This document shows, piece after piece, positions 10,463 through 20,778 of a stretch of 64,000 nucleotides of DNA. The notes beneath the pieces were generated by a model. It did no database searches. It saw only the letters and a list, made by a program, of their open reading frames with translations, and was not told the DNA's origin. Source of the stretch: Diploptera punctata. Lineage: Eukaryota > Arthropoda > Insecta > Blattodea > Blaberidae. The number at the start of each line of letters is the position of its first letter. Position 1 is the stretch's first letter. The position numbers and the translations under genes are program-made. The stretch is from the NCBI GenBank assembly GCA_030220185.1, contig JASPKZ010010277.1, forward strand, positions 186,001 through 250,000, given 5' to 3'.

Positions 10463-10528
<66 letters not shown>
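10437..10528 (+). repeat. (ATT)n microsatellite
   Basis: Imperfect then perfect TTA/ATT repeats. The poly-asparagine frame on the minus strand is translation of this array. Confidence 0.9.
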
Positions 10529-10529
<1 letters not shown>

Positions 10530-10812
10530 GTATGCAAGCCGGAAGGTCGAAAGTTCGAGTTCCAGTGGGGGTCAGGATTTTTAAACTGACCCAAACTTTC
10601 TGGCGACACTATGGCCCTGGAGTCGACTCAGCCTCTAACGGAAATGAGTACCAGACGCTTGATCTGGGGGTAAAGGCGGCCATCACGCAGGGCTCACAAC
10701 CCGGCTGATATCAAGTGCCGATTGTCTAGAAAAAGGGGGAGCCTTAACCTCCTACTACCCCAAGGGCCTCCTGAGGCCTGTAGTGGGATCACTTTACTTG
10801 CTTTACTTTACT
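10529..10812 (+). mobile_element. SINE-2, 5'-truncated
   Basis: From GTATGCAAGCCGGAAGGTCG to the GGGATCACTTTACTTG end it matches the full copy at 24755-25060, including CTGGCGACACTATGGCCCTG and CTCCTACTACCCCAAGGGCC. The left half of the tRNA-like head, with the A box, is missing; the B-box region AAGTTCGAGTTCC is retained. A (TAG)n array follows directly. Confidence 0.8.
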
Positions 10813-10847
<35 letters not shown>

Positions 10848-10848
10848 T
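10813..10848 (+). repeat. (AGT)n microsatellite
   Basis: Twelve or so AGT units directly downstream of the SINE-2 terminus. Confidence 0.9.
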
Positions 10849-10979
10849 CCGAAATTTATAAAACCGTGTTTCACCTAAGAATTATAGTTTGTTCAAAATT
10901 GTGATTCAATATGTAATTTGATCTAAAACTAAATATTTTTTAAACTTTATTTACGAAACATTTAAAAAATAAGACTTGA

Positions 10980-11490
10980 AAGCATAATAATAGTCCCTTC
11001 GATTGGTTGCTGGCCAAAGGAAGGCAAGACCAGTGATGGGGCTGCCATCTTATAGCCTCTGGTCAAGCTTTTCTGGAGAAGAAAAACACCAGATTACGTT
11101 AATATAACACGTTGGTTAGATCAGTGTTGACCTATGGCGGTGAAGCATGGACACTAAAAAGACAACATGAAAGCAGAATAACAGCCTGTAAACGAGATTC
11201 ATGCGCAGAACAGCGGGTTACACCAGATGGGATTGGAAAATGAACACCGATATCTTAAAATAATTGAAGACTACGCCAATTTTGGAATATACTAAACAGT
11301 ACCAACTAAATTGGAAACACCATCTTGAAAGAATGAGTTAAATCGGATCCCCAAGCTGTTTATAATTATATACCAAGAGGACGAAGATCTCTGAGCCGTC
11401 GTATGAAACGCAGGAGTGAAAAAAATTCTATAGGATCGTAACAGGCCTTGGCCTAATACTTGGAAGGAAGAAGAAGAAGATTACAAAAAT
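10980..11490 (+). mobile_element. LINE-B-related fragment, heavily decayed
   Basis: Broken frames include VRSVLTYGGEAWTLKRQHES and LNWKHHLERMS, and the fragment ends at CCTTGGCCTAATACTTGGAAGGAAGAAGAAGAAGA, the LINE-B-type terminus. Many stops and frameshifts make it one of the older copies in the window. Confidence 0.75.
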
Positions 11491-11934
11491 AATTATTTTC
11501 TGTCAAAAGCACTTCTATAATGGGTGGACCACTTATACAGGCGGTGTTATTTAAAAAGACAGGTGATTTCGAAATTTTCGGTTCAGAACAAAGGACAATC
11601 AAAGATGTTCATCACTTTGGTTGCTAATACTATAATTATAACTTGCATTCTTTCCGATGCTAAATCTCTGAAGATATATATGTGCCAAGATGTAAATATC
11701 ACTACATTGATGTTATAAATATCTCAAATAGATAATTGACCTAGATAAATCATTCAGCTCTATGATATTATCTATTTGAAGTTTTGAATTCAATTCATTG
11801 CCTCATAAATGTGCTTTGCTGCTATATTTGGACATATAATATTGTTCGCACAGAGTACGTTCCATTAAATGTCAACCACAGCCCATGCCATGAGTTTTAC
11901 TGAATTATAAATGTCACTCACAATCTGCTTATCA
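11491..11934. other. Unassigned interval before tandem duplication
   Basis: The open frame 11524-11718 contains a hydrophobic run (MFITLVANTIIITCILSDA) resembling a signal peptide, but it is short, AT-rich, and has no partner exon or homologue that I recognise. No other feature seen. Confidence 0.35.
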
Positions 11935-12003
11935 TTTATAAAAACAACGCTAATATAAGTCAATCAGTATTGCATATTTATATGGATTAAAATAATTGAA
12001 AAA

Positions 12004-12240
12004 TCCACCGCTGTGGTCTCGAGGTAGCGTGCTGCCTTTTTACTCAGCGAGCCATGGTTCGATCCCCGGTCGGGACAAGTTTCCTGGGTGAGGTTTTTCC
12101 AGGGGCTTCCCTCATCTATAAGACAAATCTCAGGAAAATGTAAGGCCCAAATGGTCCTCGAACACGATTTGGCCATCATAATCATAATTCATTTTCGCCA
12201 TAGATTAAATTTAGGATTAATGATTATCCTGGCGCACTAT
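12004..12240 (+). mobile_element. SINE-1, tRNA-derived (copy A first)
   Basis: The head TCCACCGCTGTGGTCTCGAG, GGTAGCGTGCTGCC and the B box GGTTCGATCCCCGG define the SINE-1 family. The body contains GGTGAGGTTTTTCCAGGGGC, a shared TAAGACAAATCTCAGGAAAA segment and ends near CTGGCGCACTATTATAGTG. Overlapping open frames on both strands are shadows. The 3' extension present in the 15216 copy is lacking here. Confidence 0.85.
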
Positions 12241-12254
12241 TATAGTGAGCAACA

Positions 12255-13460
12255 AAACATAAACTTTTTTTTTGTCTCAGAAAGAAACATATGTGATCCT
12301 GATAGTATTTGTTCTTCTGAATTCAAATATGATATCGGTTTTTCTCCATCCCGCAAGGTTTCCGAAAGACAGGTATTTATTATTTCAAACTAATATTTTC
12401 TACATTCGTAACTAGATTTATATTTAGATTTAGATTTATTTAGTCTGGTGGAGTTAAGGCCATGTGGCCTTCTCTTCCACTCACCAGGTCAAACATATAT
12501 TACATCAGAATATAACAATCTCAATTAACTCTAATATTAAATACTAAATAAAAATTTGATCAAAAAGATAATATCTATTATATTACGATCTATAATGCAA
12601 CCAGTTAATGTTAGTTAAAATTAAGACTAAAACTAATAATGAAATGTATACAAGCAAGACATATTAAATTGTCCCTGTCCAATGTATATAAAAAACAAAG
12701 AAAAATAATGAGATATAGGAAACTAATTTTACGATTATACAATATTTAAAACAAAACAAAAGAAAATATTTGTTAATCTTAATATTATTTTCATAAATAA
12801 TTAAATGTATTAATTGATAAAAGAATACTATCAGTGAGGTGTATAAGTTACTTTGTTATTAAATAATTATTTAGTTTGTTTTTGAAGGATGTTATAGTTT
12901 GACAGTTTCTGGCATAGGGCGGAATGGGATTCCATGTTTTGATAAGTGAGACCGTAAAAGATGATGAATAGTATATAGTGTGATGAGGAGGGATATAAAG
13001 GACAATGTGCTGATGGGATCGAGTGTCAAGATTATGTGTGTCGGATAGTCTGATGAGGCGGCGTGATAAATAATTAGGCGATAATGTGTGAAGTATTTTA
13101 TAGAGAAGGGATAAGGAATGGACAGTTCTACGATCTCTTAGACGAAGCCACTCACAATATTCGAACGTTCGGACTCACCTAGAAAGTAAGAAATTACGAA
13201 TTTCTGCTATATTTCGCCTGTGGAGCATCCCTCGTGATGGTCCAACAATAATCCGCCAGCATATTAGGATTCCATTTGCCTTGATATCTCTTTTCCATAG
13301 CTGAAATAATTTGAGTTAGCTCATTTGGTTTTATTTTACAGTGGACAAATGGAAGAAAAAACGTTTATTAAAAAAATAATTAATTAAATCCATTATTTGA
13401 AATTGAAATAAAAACAAAACTGTGTTTTTATAAACTTTAAATATTTACAACATCTTCCTG
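12255..13460 (-). repeat. Repeat M (coding-like), split by CR1 insertion (copy A)
   Basis: On the minus strand, 13460-13153 and then 12414-12255 align with the uninterrupted copy at 26870-27370. The first part encodes a decayed version of KWNPNMLADYCWTI and RDAPQAKYSR; the second encodes TDIIFEFRR and ITYVSF. Between them lies the CR1 insertion 12415-13152. I do not recognise the encoded family; it could be a transposon-encoded or retrocopied host protein. Confidence 0.65.
12415..13152 (-). mobile_element. CR1-like LINE insertion in repeat M (copy A)
   Basis: The minus strand reads, through frameshifts, HSLSLLYKILHTLSPNYL, DTHNLDTRSHQHIV and YSSSFTVSLIKTWNSLPP, a CR1-type C-terminus, followed by GGCCTTAACTCCACCAGACTAAATAAATC and a TAAATC-type tail. 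Boundaries are set by the empty site at about 27204-27213 (CGAATATTGTG next to TAGTTATGAATG). No clear target duplication is visible, which is common for CR1 insertions. Confidence 0.85.
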
Positions 13461-13639
13461 TGCCCAATGTTAAATCATTTTCATACATGATATGTTATAG
13501 ATAAGCCTATAAAATCCCTCTTGGATAAATCCTTCCTATCTAAATAGGGTTATTTGAAAAAAACTCACATTATTAGCTAGTTCATGTAAACATTTTTCCT
13601 GGCGAGTTTAGTTCCTTCCCGATTTAACTTTTTTACAGT

Positions 13640-14062
13640 CATCATAAGAATAAACCTCCGAAAGACTCGAAGAGAAACTCAGCTCAGGTTTTATACAATT
13701 ATGGCTGTTTCTGTTTTTTTATATGGATCTGAATCTTGGGTACATACAAAAAAATATATCTCACACATTCAAGCCGCTGCAATGAATTGTTTAAGATCCG
13801 TGAAAGGATGTACATCATGGATAGATTACACAATAAATCAATAAGAAATGAACTGAATATATTTTTAATAGTTGATAAACTAGAAGAGCACAAATGCCAA
13901 TGGAAAGAACATTTAGACAGAATGGACAATACAAGATTACCCAAAAAGATCAACACCTACAAACTACATGGGAAAAGATGTTAGGGACGGCCAAGTAAAC
14001 GATGGACCTGAGACCGGAACAGGTCACATTGGCCTAATCCTGGAAAGGAAGAAGAAGAATAT
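13640..14062 (+). mobile_element. LINE-B 3' fragment (copy A)
   Basis: Frame 13736-13984 and its broken upstream part encode YGSESWVHTKKYISHIQAAA, RNELNIFLIVDKLEEHKCQW and KEHLDRMDNTRLPKKI, ending in GGTCACATTGGCCTAATCCTGGAAAGGAAGAAGAAGAA. Copy B (17318-17725) lacks ~18 bp around 13945-13962 (KINTYK). Inactive. Confidence 0.85.
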
Positions 14063-14065
14063 ATA

Positions 14066-14330
14066 TATGACATGATTAGAAAAATAAATGCTCGGACGGG
14101 ACTTCAACCCGGACCTCTGGATTTATATCCCAGTGCGCTGCCGATTACGCTACCGAGCAAGTCTTGTACAAGCATTCACTTTTCTAGTATTCTCATTATT
14201 ACCAGAATGTAGTGGGAACTCGGTCTCCACTGTCATCTGGTAGCTTCTATCACAAGAAAATTAAAGAGAATATTTTTACTTTATAGCAGTGACGCTTTAT
14301 CGATGTTATAATTAAATTTTTGGCATTGAA
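14066..14330 (-). mobile_element. SINE-7 with a complete tRNA-like module (copy A)
   Basis: On the minus strand a non-tRNA segment (ACTGCTATAAAGTAAAAATA ... TGAGAATACT) is followed, at its 3' side, by a cloverleaf-like module at about 14090-14158. The acceptor arms GCTCGG and CCGAGC pair perfectly, an anticodon arm CTGGG/TCCAG encloses ATATAAA (anticodon position ATA), and the T-arm is CCGGG TTGAAGT CCCGT. The order (body first, tRNA module last, then ATTTATTTTTCT...ATATAT) also holds at 59115-59352, so it is a repeat family and not a tRNA gene. Confidence 0.65.
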
Positions 14331-14344
14331 CAATACAAGCTTAA

Positions 14345-14422
14345 TATGACATGATAAGAAAAATAAATGCTCGGACAGGACTTGAACCTGGACCTCTGGA
14401 TTTATACCCCAGTGCACTACCG
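14345..14422 (-). mobile_element. SINE-7 tRNA-like module, truncated by AT array (copy A)
   Basis: Same module as at 14090-14158, with B box GGTTCAAGTCC on the minus strand, but the D-arm and acceptor 5' side are replaced by a (TA)n run at 14424-14445. Confidence 0.7.
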
Positions 14423-14443
14423 ATTATATATATATATATATAT

Positions 14444-14539
14444 ATGGTATGATAGGAAAAATAAATGCCTGGACGGGATTCGAACCCGGATCTCTGAGTT
14501 CGAATCCCGTCCAGGCATTTATTTTTCTTATCATACCAT
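14444..14539. repeat. tRNA-like palindrome with 14-nt loop (copy A)
   Basis: Arms from ATGGTATGATAGGAAAAATA through TGCCTGGACGGGATTCGAA are inverted on the right side, around a short centre CCCGGATCTCTGAG. Each arm ends in a T-arm/B-box-like GGGATTCGAA. The corresponding copy B site (18136-18208) lacks the loop and is a perfect palindrome apart from a small arm deletion. Confidence 0.85.
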
Positions 14540-14601
14540 ATTAAGCTTGTATTGCTCAATGTTAAACATTTAATTATAACATATATATACAGTATATATA
14601 T

Positions 14602-14740
14602 CCATAGTAATTCTGCCCGAGGGCTTTGCAGATTTACTAAGGAATTATAGGTGCGGTAGCTTCCCGATGACGAATGATGATGATAATGATAAGGATGATT
14701 ATGATGGCCGGATGATTTTCAGGGACCGTTTTGGGCTTGA
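14602..14740 (-). mobile_element. SINE-1 3' fragment (copy A)
   Basis: Antisense SINE-1 tail (CCATAGTAATTCTGCCCGAG to GGCCGGATGATTTTCAGGG). Compared with copy B it lacks 38 bp and 15 bp, each flanked by 2-bp microhomology. Confidence 0.75.
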
Positions 14741-15214
14741 TTTAAATAATTTATTAATTATTTTCGACTGTTTTCTGGAATAAAATCCAAACAATTGTTG
14801 GAATAATATAAAAATATATTTTCTAAGATGAGATGCTCACATTGCATTTGTTAGTGAATTTAACTGTCTGTAAACTAAATTATAATATCTTTATAATCAA
14901 CCTTCACTTGACATAAATATATTTTATTTTCAATAATATTTTTTAGCTACCGGTACTTATTTTTAACAGAATATCAATGAATTTAATCGACATTAAAAGT
15001 CTGAGAATGTTAATGATGCCTTTCCCTAATCCCGCAAGATTATCCACTATTTCGTCCCAAATTCGACATCAAAGTCACTCTGAGATTGGTGGCCTCCAAG
15101 ATGTTCTTTCGTCTGGAAGGAAGCGATAATCACATGGCGCGAGAGCAGGGTGTTCCAAAAGTCCACGCATCCGTGTTGTTTTGAAGCATTTTACGTAATT
15201 TATATTGACTAATT
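14741..15214. other. Unassigned part of duplicated block
   Basis: AT-rich at first, then a more GC-balanced stretch (15010-15190, CATCAAAGTCACTCTGAGAT ... GGTGTTCCAAAAGTCCACGC) with no open frame that I recognise. The same sequence is at 18463-18934 in copy B. Confidence 0.35.
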
Positions 15215-15215
15215 G

Positions 15216-15609
15216 TCCACCGCTGTGGTCTCGGGGTAGCGTGCTGCCTTGTCACGCAGCGGGCCCGGGTTCGATCCCCGGTCGGGAGAGTTTTTCTGGG
15301 TGAGGTTTTTATCGGGGTTTTTCCTCACCTGTAAGGCAAATGTCAGGAAAACTTTAAGTCCCAAACGGTCCCCGAAATCATACGGCCATCGCAATCATCA
15401 TCATTCATATTCATCTTAGGTTAAGCTTAGAATAGGGACTTGTCTGGCGCACCATTATCATCATCATCATCATCATCGTCACCCATCATATCATCGGGGT
15501 AACGTAACCCCGCCTTCCAGGCGCCCCAACTTAGAAGTGGGTTACAAGTACGCCATGCCAGGAGAGAAACCAGGAATGTCGAAAGACAAACCTGGGGCAT
15601 TTGCAAAAA
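15216..15609 (+). mobile_element. SINE-1, full-length subfamily with 3' extension (copy A second)
   Basis: The head carries A-box-like GTGGTCTCGGGGTAGCGTG and B box GGGTTCGATCCCC. The body ends at CTGGCGCACCATTATCATC(ATC)n and then continues with CGGGGTAACGTAACCCCGCC, a small hairpin, and CCAGGCGCCCCAACTTAGAA to GGGGCATTTGCAAAAA. The extension marks a longer SINE-1 subfamily; its 3' end coincides with the tandem-duplication junction. Confidence 0.85.
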
Positions 15610-15684
15610 TATATATTTATAAAAACAACGCTAATATAAGTCAATCAGTATTGCATATTTATATGGATTAAAATAATTGAAAAA

Positions 15685-15920
15685 TCCACCGCTGTGGTCT
15701 CGAGGTAGCGTGCTGCCTTTTTACTCAGCGAGCCATGGTTCGATCCCCGGTCGGGACAAGTTTCCTGGGTGAGGTTTTTCCAGGGGCTTCCCTCATCTAT
15801 AAGACAAATCTCAGGAAAATGTAAGGCCCAAATGGTCCTCGAACACGATATGGCCATCATAATCATAATTCATTTTCGCCATAGATTAAATTTAGGATTA
15901 ATGATTATCCTGGCGCACTA
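15685..15920 (+). mobile_element. SINE-1 (copy B first)
   Basis: Counterpart of 12004-12240 with the same B box GGTTCGATCCCCGG; differs by isolated substitutions such as GATATGG for GATTTGG. Confidence 0.85.
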
Positions 15921-15934
15921 TTATAGTGAGCAAC

Positions 15935-17135
15935 AAAACATAAACTTTTTTTTTGTCTCAGAAAGAAACATATGTGATCCTGATGGTATTTGTTCTTCTG
16001 AATTCAAATATGATATCGGTTTTTCTCCATCCCGCAAGGTTTCCGAAAGACAGGTATTTATTATTTCAAACTAATATTTTCTACATTCGTAACTAGATTT
16101 ATATTTAGATTTAGATTTATTTAGTCTGGTGGAGTTAAGGCCATGTGGCCTTCTCTTCCACTCACCAGGACAAACATATATTACATCAGAATATAACAAT
16201 CTCAATTAACTCTAATATTAAATACTAAATAAAAATTTGATCAAAAAGATAATATCTATTATATTACGATCTATAATGCAACCAGTTAATGTTAGTTAAA
16301 ATTAAGACTAAAACTAATAATAAAATGTATACAAGCAAGACATATTAAATTGTCCCTGTCCAATGTATATAAAAACAAAGAAAAATAATGAGATATAGGA
16401 AACTAATTTTACGATTATACAATATTTAAAACAAAACAAAAGAAAATATTTGTTAATCTTAATATTATTTTCATAAATAATTAAATGTATTAATTGTTAA
16501 AAGAATACTATCAGTGAGGTGTATAAGTTACTTTGTTATTAAATAATTATTTAGTTCGTTTTTGAAGGATGTTATAGTTTGACAGTCTCTGACATAGGGC
16601 GGAAGGGAGTTCCACGTTTTGATAAGTGAGGCCGTAAAAGATGATGAATAGTATATAGTGTGATGAGGAGGGATATAAAGGACACTGTGCTGATGGGATC
16701 GAGTGTCAAGATTATGTGTGTCGGATAGTCTGATGAAGCGGCGTGATAATAATTAGGCGATAATGTGTGAAGTATTTTATAGAGAAGGGATAAGGAATGG
16801 ACAGTTCTACGATCTCTTAGACGAAGCCACTCACAATATTCGAACATTCGGACTCACCTAGAAAGTAAGAAATTACGATTTTCTGCTATATTTCGCCTGT
16901 GGAGCATCCCTCGTGATGGTCCAACAATAATCCGCCAGCATATTAGGATTCCATTTGCCTTGATATCTCTTTTCCATAGCTGAAATAATTTGAGTTAGCT
17001 CATTTGGTTTTATTTTACAATGGACAAATGGAAGAAAAAACGTTTATTAAAAAATAATTAATTAAATCCATTATTTGAAATTGAAATAAAAACAAAACTG
17101 TGTTTTTATAAACTTTAAATATTTACAACATCTTC
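15935..17135 (-). repeat. Repeat M split by CR1 insertion (copy B)
   Basis: Counterpart of 12255-13460, with M sequence at 15935-16095 and 16832-17135. Confidence 0.65.
16096..16831 (-). mobile_element. CR1-like LINE insertion (copy B)
   Basis: Counterpart of 12415-13152. The open frame 16572-16847 on the minus strand (EWLRLRDRRTVHSLSLLYKI, then a frameshifted tail) is part of this decayed reverse-transcriptase C-terminus; its first residues derive from the repeat M side of the junction. Confidence 0.85.
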
Positions 17136-17317
17136 CTGTGCCCAATGTTAAATCATTTTCATACATGATATGTTATAGATAAGTCTATAAAATCCCTGAT
17201 GGATAAATCCTTCCTATCTCAATAGGGTTATTTGAAAAAAAAAACTCACCTTATTAGCTAGTTCATGTAAACATTTTTCCTGGCGAGTTTAGTTCCTTCC
17301 CGATTTAACTTTTTTAC

Positions 17318-17725
17318 AGTCATCATAAGAAGAAACCTCCGAAAGACTCGAAGAGAAACTCAGCTCAGGTTTTATAAAATTATGACTGTTTCTGTTCTTT
17401 TATATGGATCTGAATCTTGGGTACATACAAAAAAAGATATCTCACACATTCAAGCCACTGCAATGAATTTTTTAAGATCCGTGAAAGGATGTACATTATG
17501 GATAGATTACACAATAAATCAATAAGAAATGAACTGAATATATTTTTAATAGTTGATAAACTAGAAGAGCACAAATGCCAATGGAAAGAACATTTAGACA
17601 GAATGGACAATACAAGATTACCCAAACTACATGGGAAAAGATGTTAGGGACGACCAAGTAAACGATGGACTTGAGACCGGAACAGGTCACATTGACCTAA
17701 TCCTGGAAAGGAAGAAGAAGAATAT
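17318..17725 (+). mobile_element. LINE-B 3' fragment (copy B)
   Basis: Counterpart of 13640-14062; frame 17417-17647 has the same protein words (LNIFLIVDKLEEHKCQWKEH). A short in-frame deletion removes the KINTYK region. Followed by a (TA)n array at 17722-17746. Confidence 0.85.
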
Positions 17726-17747
17726 ATATATATATATATATATATAT

Positions 17748-18010
17748 GACATGATAAGAAAAATAAATGCTCGGACGGGACTTCAACCCGGATCTCTGGA
17801 TTTATATCCCAGTGCGCTGCCGATTACGCTACCGAGCAACTCTTGTACAAGCATTCACTTTTCTAGTATTCTCATTATTACCAGATGTAGTGGGAACTCG
17901 GTCTCCACTGTCATCTGGTAGCTTCTATCACAAGACAATTAAAGAGAATATTTTTACTTTATAGCAGTGACGCTTTATCGATGTTATAATTAAATTTTTG
18001 ACATTGAACA
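17748..18010 (-). mobile_element. SINE-7 with tRNA-like module (copy B)
   Basis: Counterpart of 14066-14330. The tRNA-like module keeps acceptor pairing GCTCGG/CCGAGC. A truncated second module follows at 18026-18103 and stops at a (TA)n array. Confidence 0.65.
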
Positions 18011-18100
18011 ATACAAGCTTAATATGACATGATAAGAAAAATAAATGCTCGGACAGGACTTGAACCTGGACCTCTGGATTTATACCCCAGTGCACTACCG

Positions 18101-18135
<35 letters not shown>

Positions 18136-18139
<4 letters not shown>

Positions 18140-18208
18140 TATGATAAGAAAAATAAATGCCTGGACGGGATTCGAATCCCGTCCAGGCATTTATTTTTCT
18201 TATACCAT
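18136..18208. repeat. Loop-less tRNA-like palindrome (copy B)
   Basis: The centre is GGGATTCGAATCCC with no spacer; arms extend through CGTCCAGGCATTTATTTTTC to ATACCAT. Copy A has a 14-nt loop at this centre. Such a perfect palindrome could extrude as a hairpin. Confidence 0.85.
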
Positions 18209-18270
18209 ATTAAGCTTGTATTGCTCAATGTTAAACATTTAATTATAACATATATATACAGTATATATAT

Positions 18271-18462
18271 CCATAGTAATTCTGCCCGAGGGCAGGTTTT
18301 TCACTGTAATCATAATATTTTTATGGTATGCTTTGCAGATTTACTAAGGAATTATAGGTGCGGTAGCTTCCCGTAGATTTCCACACCGATGACGAATGAT
18401 GATGATAATGATAAGGATGATTATGATGGCCGGATGATTTTCAGGGACCGTTTTGGGCTTGA
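18271..18462 (-). mobile_element. SINE-1 3' fragment (copy B, less deleted)
   Basis: Antisense SINE-1 tail retaining GGCAGGTTTTTCACTGTAAT and TAGATTTCCACACCG, which copy A lost. Confidence 0.75.
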
Positions 18463-18934
18463 TTTAAATAATTTATTAATTATTTTCGACTGTTTTCTGG
18501 AATAAAATCCAAACAATTGTTGGAATAATATAAAAATATATTTTCTAAGATGAGATGCTCACATTGCATTTGTTAGTGAATTTAACTGTCTGTAAACTAA
18601 ATTATATCTTTAAAATCAACCTTCACTTGACATAAATATATTTTATTTTCAATAATATTTTTTAGCTACCGGTACTTATTTTTAACAGAATATCAATGAA
18701 TTTAATCGACATTAAAAGTCTGAGAATGTTAATGATGCCTTTCCCTAATCCCGCAAGATTATCCACTATTTCGTCCCAAATTCGACATCAAAGTCACTCT
18801 GAGATTGGTGGCCTCCAAGATGTTCTTTCGTCTGGAAGGAAGCGATAATCACATGGCGTGAGAGCAGGGTGTTCCAAAAGTCCACGCATCCGTGTTGTTT
18901 TGAAGCATTTTACGTAATTTATATTGATTAACTG

Positions 18935-19329
18935 TCCACCGCTGTGGTCTCGGGGTAGCGTGCTGCCTTGTCACGCAGCGGGCCCGGGTTCGATCCCCGG
19001 TCGGGAGAGTTTTTCTGGGTGAGGTTTTTATCGTGGTTTTTCCTCACCTGTAAGACAAATGTCAGGAAAACTTTAAGTCCCAAACGGTCCCCGAAATCAT
19101 ACGGCCATCGCAATCATCATCATTCATATTCATCTTAGGTTAAGCTTAGAATAGGGACTCGTCTGGCGCACCATTATCATCATCATCATCATCATCACCC
19201 ATCATATCATCGGGGTAACGTAACCCCGCCTTCCAGGCGCCCCAACTTAGAAGTGGGTTACAAGTACGCCATGCCAGGAGAGTAACCAGGAATGTCGAAA
19301 GACAAACCTGGGGCATTTGCAAAAAAAAT
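18935..19329 (+). mobile_element. SINE-1 full-length (copy B second)
   Basis: Counterpart of 15216-15609, including the CGGGGTAACGTAACCCCG hairpin in the 3' extension. The tandem duplication ends at or just after its 3' terminus. Confidence 0.85.
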
Positions 19330-19507
19330 ATATTGACTTACTAGTATAAACTTAACCTAATTAGGGTAGTAAGAAATCTAAGAATTTGCATGTAAAATCC
19401 TGGATTAAAAAATTAAACAAAAATCGAAAGAAAAAGTCCTCTTAGAACACTGTTCTGGACAATTCAAAAGAGGGTGATTCAGATTCAACTGATAGAAAAA
19501 AATACGG

Positions 19508-19668
19508 ATATACACATTACGAACCCGGAAGTTTATGGCCGCGCGGACATAAGCCCTCCATAGATCCCAATCCTGAGTTAATGATTTTCAACCAACCCTG
19601 TATAATTTATCTCCCTCGTAGTTAATGTGTTCTCTCACTTCATTCTTGACGTACCTAATGGACACTTT
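19508..19668 (-). mobile_element. LINE-A 3' terminal fragment
   Basis: On the minus strand this is the last ~150 bp of LINE-A, reading back from a degraded form of the GGTTCGATAGTGCC terminus: GTCCGCGCGGCCATAAACTT matches the family end. Truncated on both sides. Confidence 0.7.
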
Positions 19669-19686
19669 ACTTCTATATATATATAT

Positions 19687-19939
19687 CCATCCATCCATAG
19701 TAATTCTGGCCGAGGGCAGGTCTTTCACTGCAATCATAGCATTATCATGCTATGCTTTGCAGGTTTACTATAGGTGTGGTAGCTTCCCGTTGCTTTCCAC
19801 ACGGCGATGAATGATGATGATAATGATAAGGATGATGATGATGGCCGGATGATTTTAGGGCAGCGTTGGGCCCTAAGCTCCCTGACATTTGTCTTACAGG
19901 TGAGGAAAAACCCGATAAAAACCTCACCGAGAAGCCTGT

Positions 19940-19993
<54 letters not shown>

Positions 19994-20228
19994 GTCCACC
20001 GCTGTGGTCTCGAGGTAGCGTGCTGCCTTGTTACGCAGCGGGCCCGGGTTCGATTCCCGGTCGGGACAGGCTTCTGAGTGAGGTTTTTATCGGGGGATTT
20101 CCTCACCTGTAAGACAAATGTCAGGGAGCTTAGGGCCCAACGGTCTCCTAAAATCATCCGGCCATCATCATCCTTATCACCATCATTCATCGCTGTGTGG
20201 AAGGCAACGGGAAGCTATCACACCTATA
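19687..20228. repeat. Head-to-head SINE-1 pair around a TA array
   Basis: An antisense SINE-1 (19687-19943) that has lost most of its tRNA head and a sense SINE-1 (19995-20228) that keeps it (B box GGGTTCGATTCCC) flank a ~49-bp (TA)n tract at 19944-19992. The shared parts form inverted arms of roughly 190 bp. The antisense copy extends further 3' (CCATCCATAGTAATTCTGG). Confidence 0.85.
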
Positions 20229-20778
20229 TATGTGTGTTTGTGTATGTGTACTATAAATGCAAAAATGAGTTTCTGTGTCAGTTTTGACTGTTTAAAGATA
20301 ACGCTTCTGCCTTTGGATCTCATACTTGCGAGTTTAATTCTAACCTATGTCAATTGCTATATTTTGTATGAAAAAGTCGTGGGCGTCATTTTCAACTTGC
20401 GTGGTATAAAATTGTGGGCATGATATAGAAATCTCAAGTATTCAAAATTTACTCTAGTCAAAACTTGCAGAGATAGCATTTCAGTGAGTACGTTTTTATT
20501 AATCTCACACGTAGAGTTTGGTTAGGTTAAATTCACGAAAAAATATACAAATGTAAAAATTTCCTTTTCTAAATTCTTCTTAATCTTTTCCTCTCTCCTT
20601 AATATTTTAAATGCTTATATCAGCGCAATTGTATAATGGACTATTATCATTGTATCATTATTTAAAATAAATCAATAAATCAAAACTTAGTAACAAGAAG
20701 CGACGCAGATATCAAAATTATGAGGAAGTTAGTGCCTTATTTAACGACCAAGTATTTTATTAAACAATTCCGCATTAT
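20229..20778. other. Unassigned AT-rich interval
   Basis: The open frame 20118-20423 runs into this region but starts in SINE sequence and has no recognisable motif. Nothing else is supported. Confidence 0.35.

Larger units (their letters stand above)
11935..15615 (+). repeat. Tandem duplication, copy A (~3.68 kb)
   Basis: The block from TTTATAAAAACAACGCTAAT to GGGGCATTTGCAAAAA is repeated head-to-tail at 15616-19330 with an offset of about 3681 bp at the left end. Identity is very high by eye, with scattered substitutions and a few small indels. Contents in order: SINE-1, repeat M split by a CR1 insertion, a LINE-B tail, SINE-7 tRNA-like modules, an antisense SINE-1 fragment, an unassigned stretch, and a second SINE-1. 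The unit ends inside or at the end of the second SINE-1. Confidence 0.9.
15616..19330 (+). repeat. Tandem duplication, copy B (~3.7 kb)
   Basis: Second copy of the block described at 11935. It holds the same elements in the same order and is slightly longer, mainly because it keeps SINE-1 sequence deleted from copy A and has longer AT arrays, offset by losses in the LINE-B tail and palindrome. Confidence 0.9.

Noticed and set aside
11524..11718. Secreted peptide gene with signal-peptide-like start
   Set aside because: Short AT-rich frame without homologue, splice context or cysteine pattern.
12088..12393. 101-codon frame conserved in both tandem copies (also 15769-16074)
   Set aside because: Conservation reflects the recent duplication; the frame spans SINE-1 and antisense repeat M sequence.
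14090..14158. Functional tRNA gene
   Set aside because: The cloverleaf is good, but it is part of a repeated element with body sequence attached and occurs in truncated copies, so it was called a SINE module.
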